From NCBI GenBank assembly GCA_035541455.1, contig DATKNH010000078.1, positions 1 through 34,695 of the forward strand: 34,695 nucleotides of DNA. The letters run 5' to 3'. A program made the translations under genes and the position numbers. The notes below the pieces were generated by a model. The model had not been told where the DNA came from and did no database searches. It saw only the letters and a list, made by a program, of their open reading frames with translations. Positions 34,363 to 34,695 of this stretch are shown here, piece after piece; position 1 is the stretch's first letter; each line of letters begins with the position of its first letter. The stretch comes from Syntrophorhabdales bacterium. GTDB taxonomy: Bacteria; Desulfobacterota; Syntrophorhabdia; Syntrophorhabdales; WCHB1-27.

Positions 34363-34695
34363 CTCTGCCCGTTCCACCAGGCTGCCCATCGCGGCCGTAG
34401 CTTGTTATCTCGTAGTCGCGGCCTCCACTCGCGGTGTTGCCGGAGATTGACGATGTGCCTGAAGAACTTGAAGCCGTGTAGTAGTAAGGATTGTCCCAGG
34501 GGTCCTTGGGCACGGCATTCCCTTCCAGATATCCTCCGTCTCTCCACTTCTTGGGCACCGGGGCCGTATCCGGTTTTCTGATAAGCGCCTCCAGACCCTG
34601 CTCGGTCGTGGGGTAGGTGCCGGTATCGATCTTATAAAGTTTCAGCGCGCTTTCGATGGTCTTTATGTCTGCCTTGGCCTTGATGCGGCGCGCCT
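34325..34695 (-). CDS. gspG: Type II secretion major pseudopilin GspG (5' end beyond window)
   Basis: I read 122 residues from the right edge to a TAG at 34325-34327; the prepilin leader lies outside the window. Diagnostic GspG segments: [25 protein letters not shown], and the calcium-loop tail [21 protein letters not shown] Ser/Gly-rich insertion ([11 protein letters not shown]) lies before the tail. GspG forms the body of the pseudopilus that pushes folded proteins through the outer membrane. The order G-H-I is standard. Confidence 0.9.
   Translation of the reverse strand, partial: ARRIKAKADIKTIESALKLYKIDTGTYPTTEQGLEALIRKPDTAPVPKKWRDGGYLEGNAVPKDPWDNPYYYTASSSSGTSSISGNTASGGRDYEITSYGRDGQPGGTGRDADISSTDLSKD

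Overview
The window looks like chromosomal DNA from a Gram-negative, probably anaerobic bacterium of the former Deltaproteobacteria (Thermodesulfobacteriota; a Syntrophorhabdus- or Syntrophus-like lineage is my guess, not proven). The clues are a sigma-54-type promoter, a probable selenoprotein, type II secretion pseudopilins, many lipoproteins, a TRAP-type solute-binding protein, a DASS carboxylate carrier, an AMP-forming acyl-CoA synthetase, and a macromolecular-synthesis operon ordered rpsU-yqeY-mutS2-dnaG-rpoD. I see no rRNA, tRNA, CRISPR array, transposase or phage gene.

Layout. 1-3090: an HDOD regulator running off the left edge, and divergent from it a three-gene operon behind a -24/-12 promoter: an HPr-kinase-like P-loop protein, a signal-peptidase-I-like S26 protein, and a lipoprotein whose frame is interrupted by one in-frame TGA. 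That TGA sits at the base of a 40-nt SECIS-like hairpin, and family-typical sequence continues after it, so I read the gene as a 216-residue UGSC-family selenolipoprotein (motif U-G-H-C). This is the most interesting locus in the window. 3127-8486: a ThDP enzyme, a secreted protein of unknown function, a universal stress protein, a divergent YchF-like NTPase and a LUD-domain protein. 8536-12233: a UvrD-type helicase with a promoter that puts transcription at its start codon, then a hairpin-rich spacer, a zinc-dependent phospholipase C-like protein and a small lipoprotein. 12339-16856: class I fructose-1,6-bisphosphatase divergent from a POT peptide transporter, then an acyl-CoA synthetase. 16897-19995: a zinc/metal uptake operon (Fur/Zur regulator, then ZnuA, ZnuC, ZnuB) behind a consensus sigma-70 promoter overlapped by a perfect 23-bp Fur-type palindrome. 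20074-22821: adenylate kinase, a cupin and a DASS transporter on the minus strand. 23101-24396: purA. 24593-30863: the macromolecular-synthesis operon, with MutS2 between YqeY and primase. 31081-34695: a TRAP solute-binding protein, alanine dehydrogenase, and the 3' part of a type II secretion operon (gspG-gspH-gspI).

Four spacers carry structure that the genes do not explain: a long imperfect inverted repeat (7649-7826), a chain of short GC-rich hairpins (10603-10818), a 126-bp element with 13-bp perfect terminal inverted repeats whose left arm includes the rpoD stop codon (30862-30987), and a heptad-periodic repeat (33381-33486). They look like dispersed intergenic repeat families, but only a genome-wide search could show that.

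All family assignments come from motifs read by eye, with no database search. Promoter calls rest on consensus matches and spacing only.
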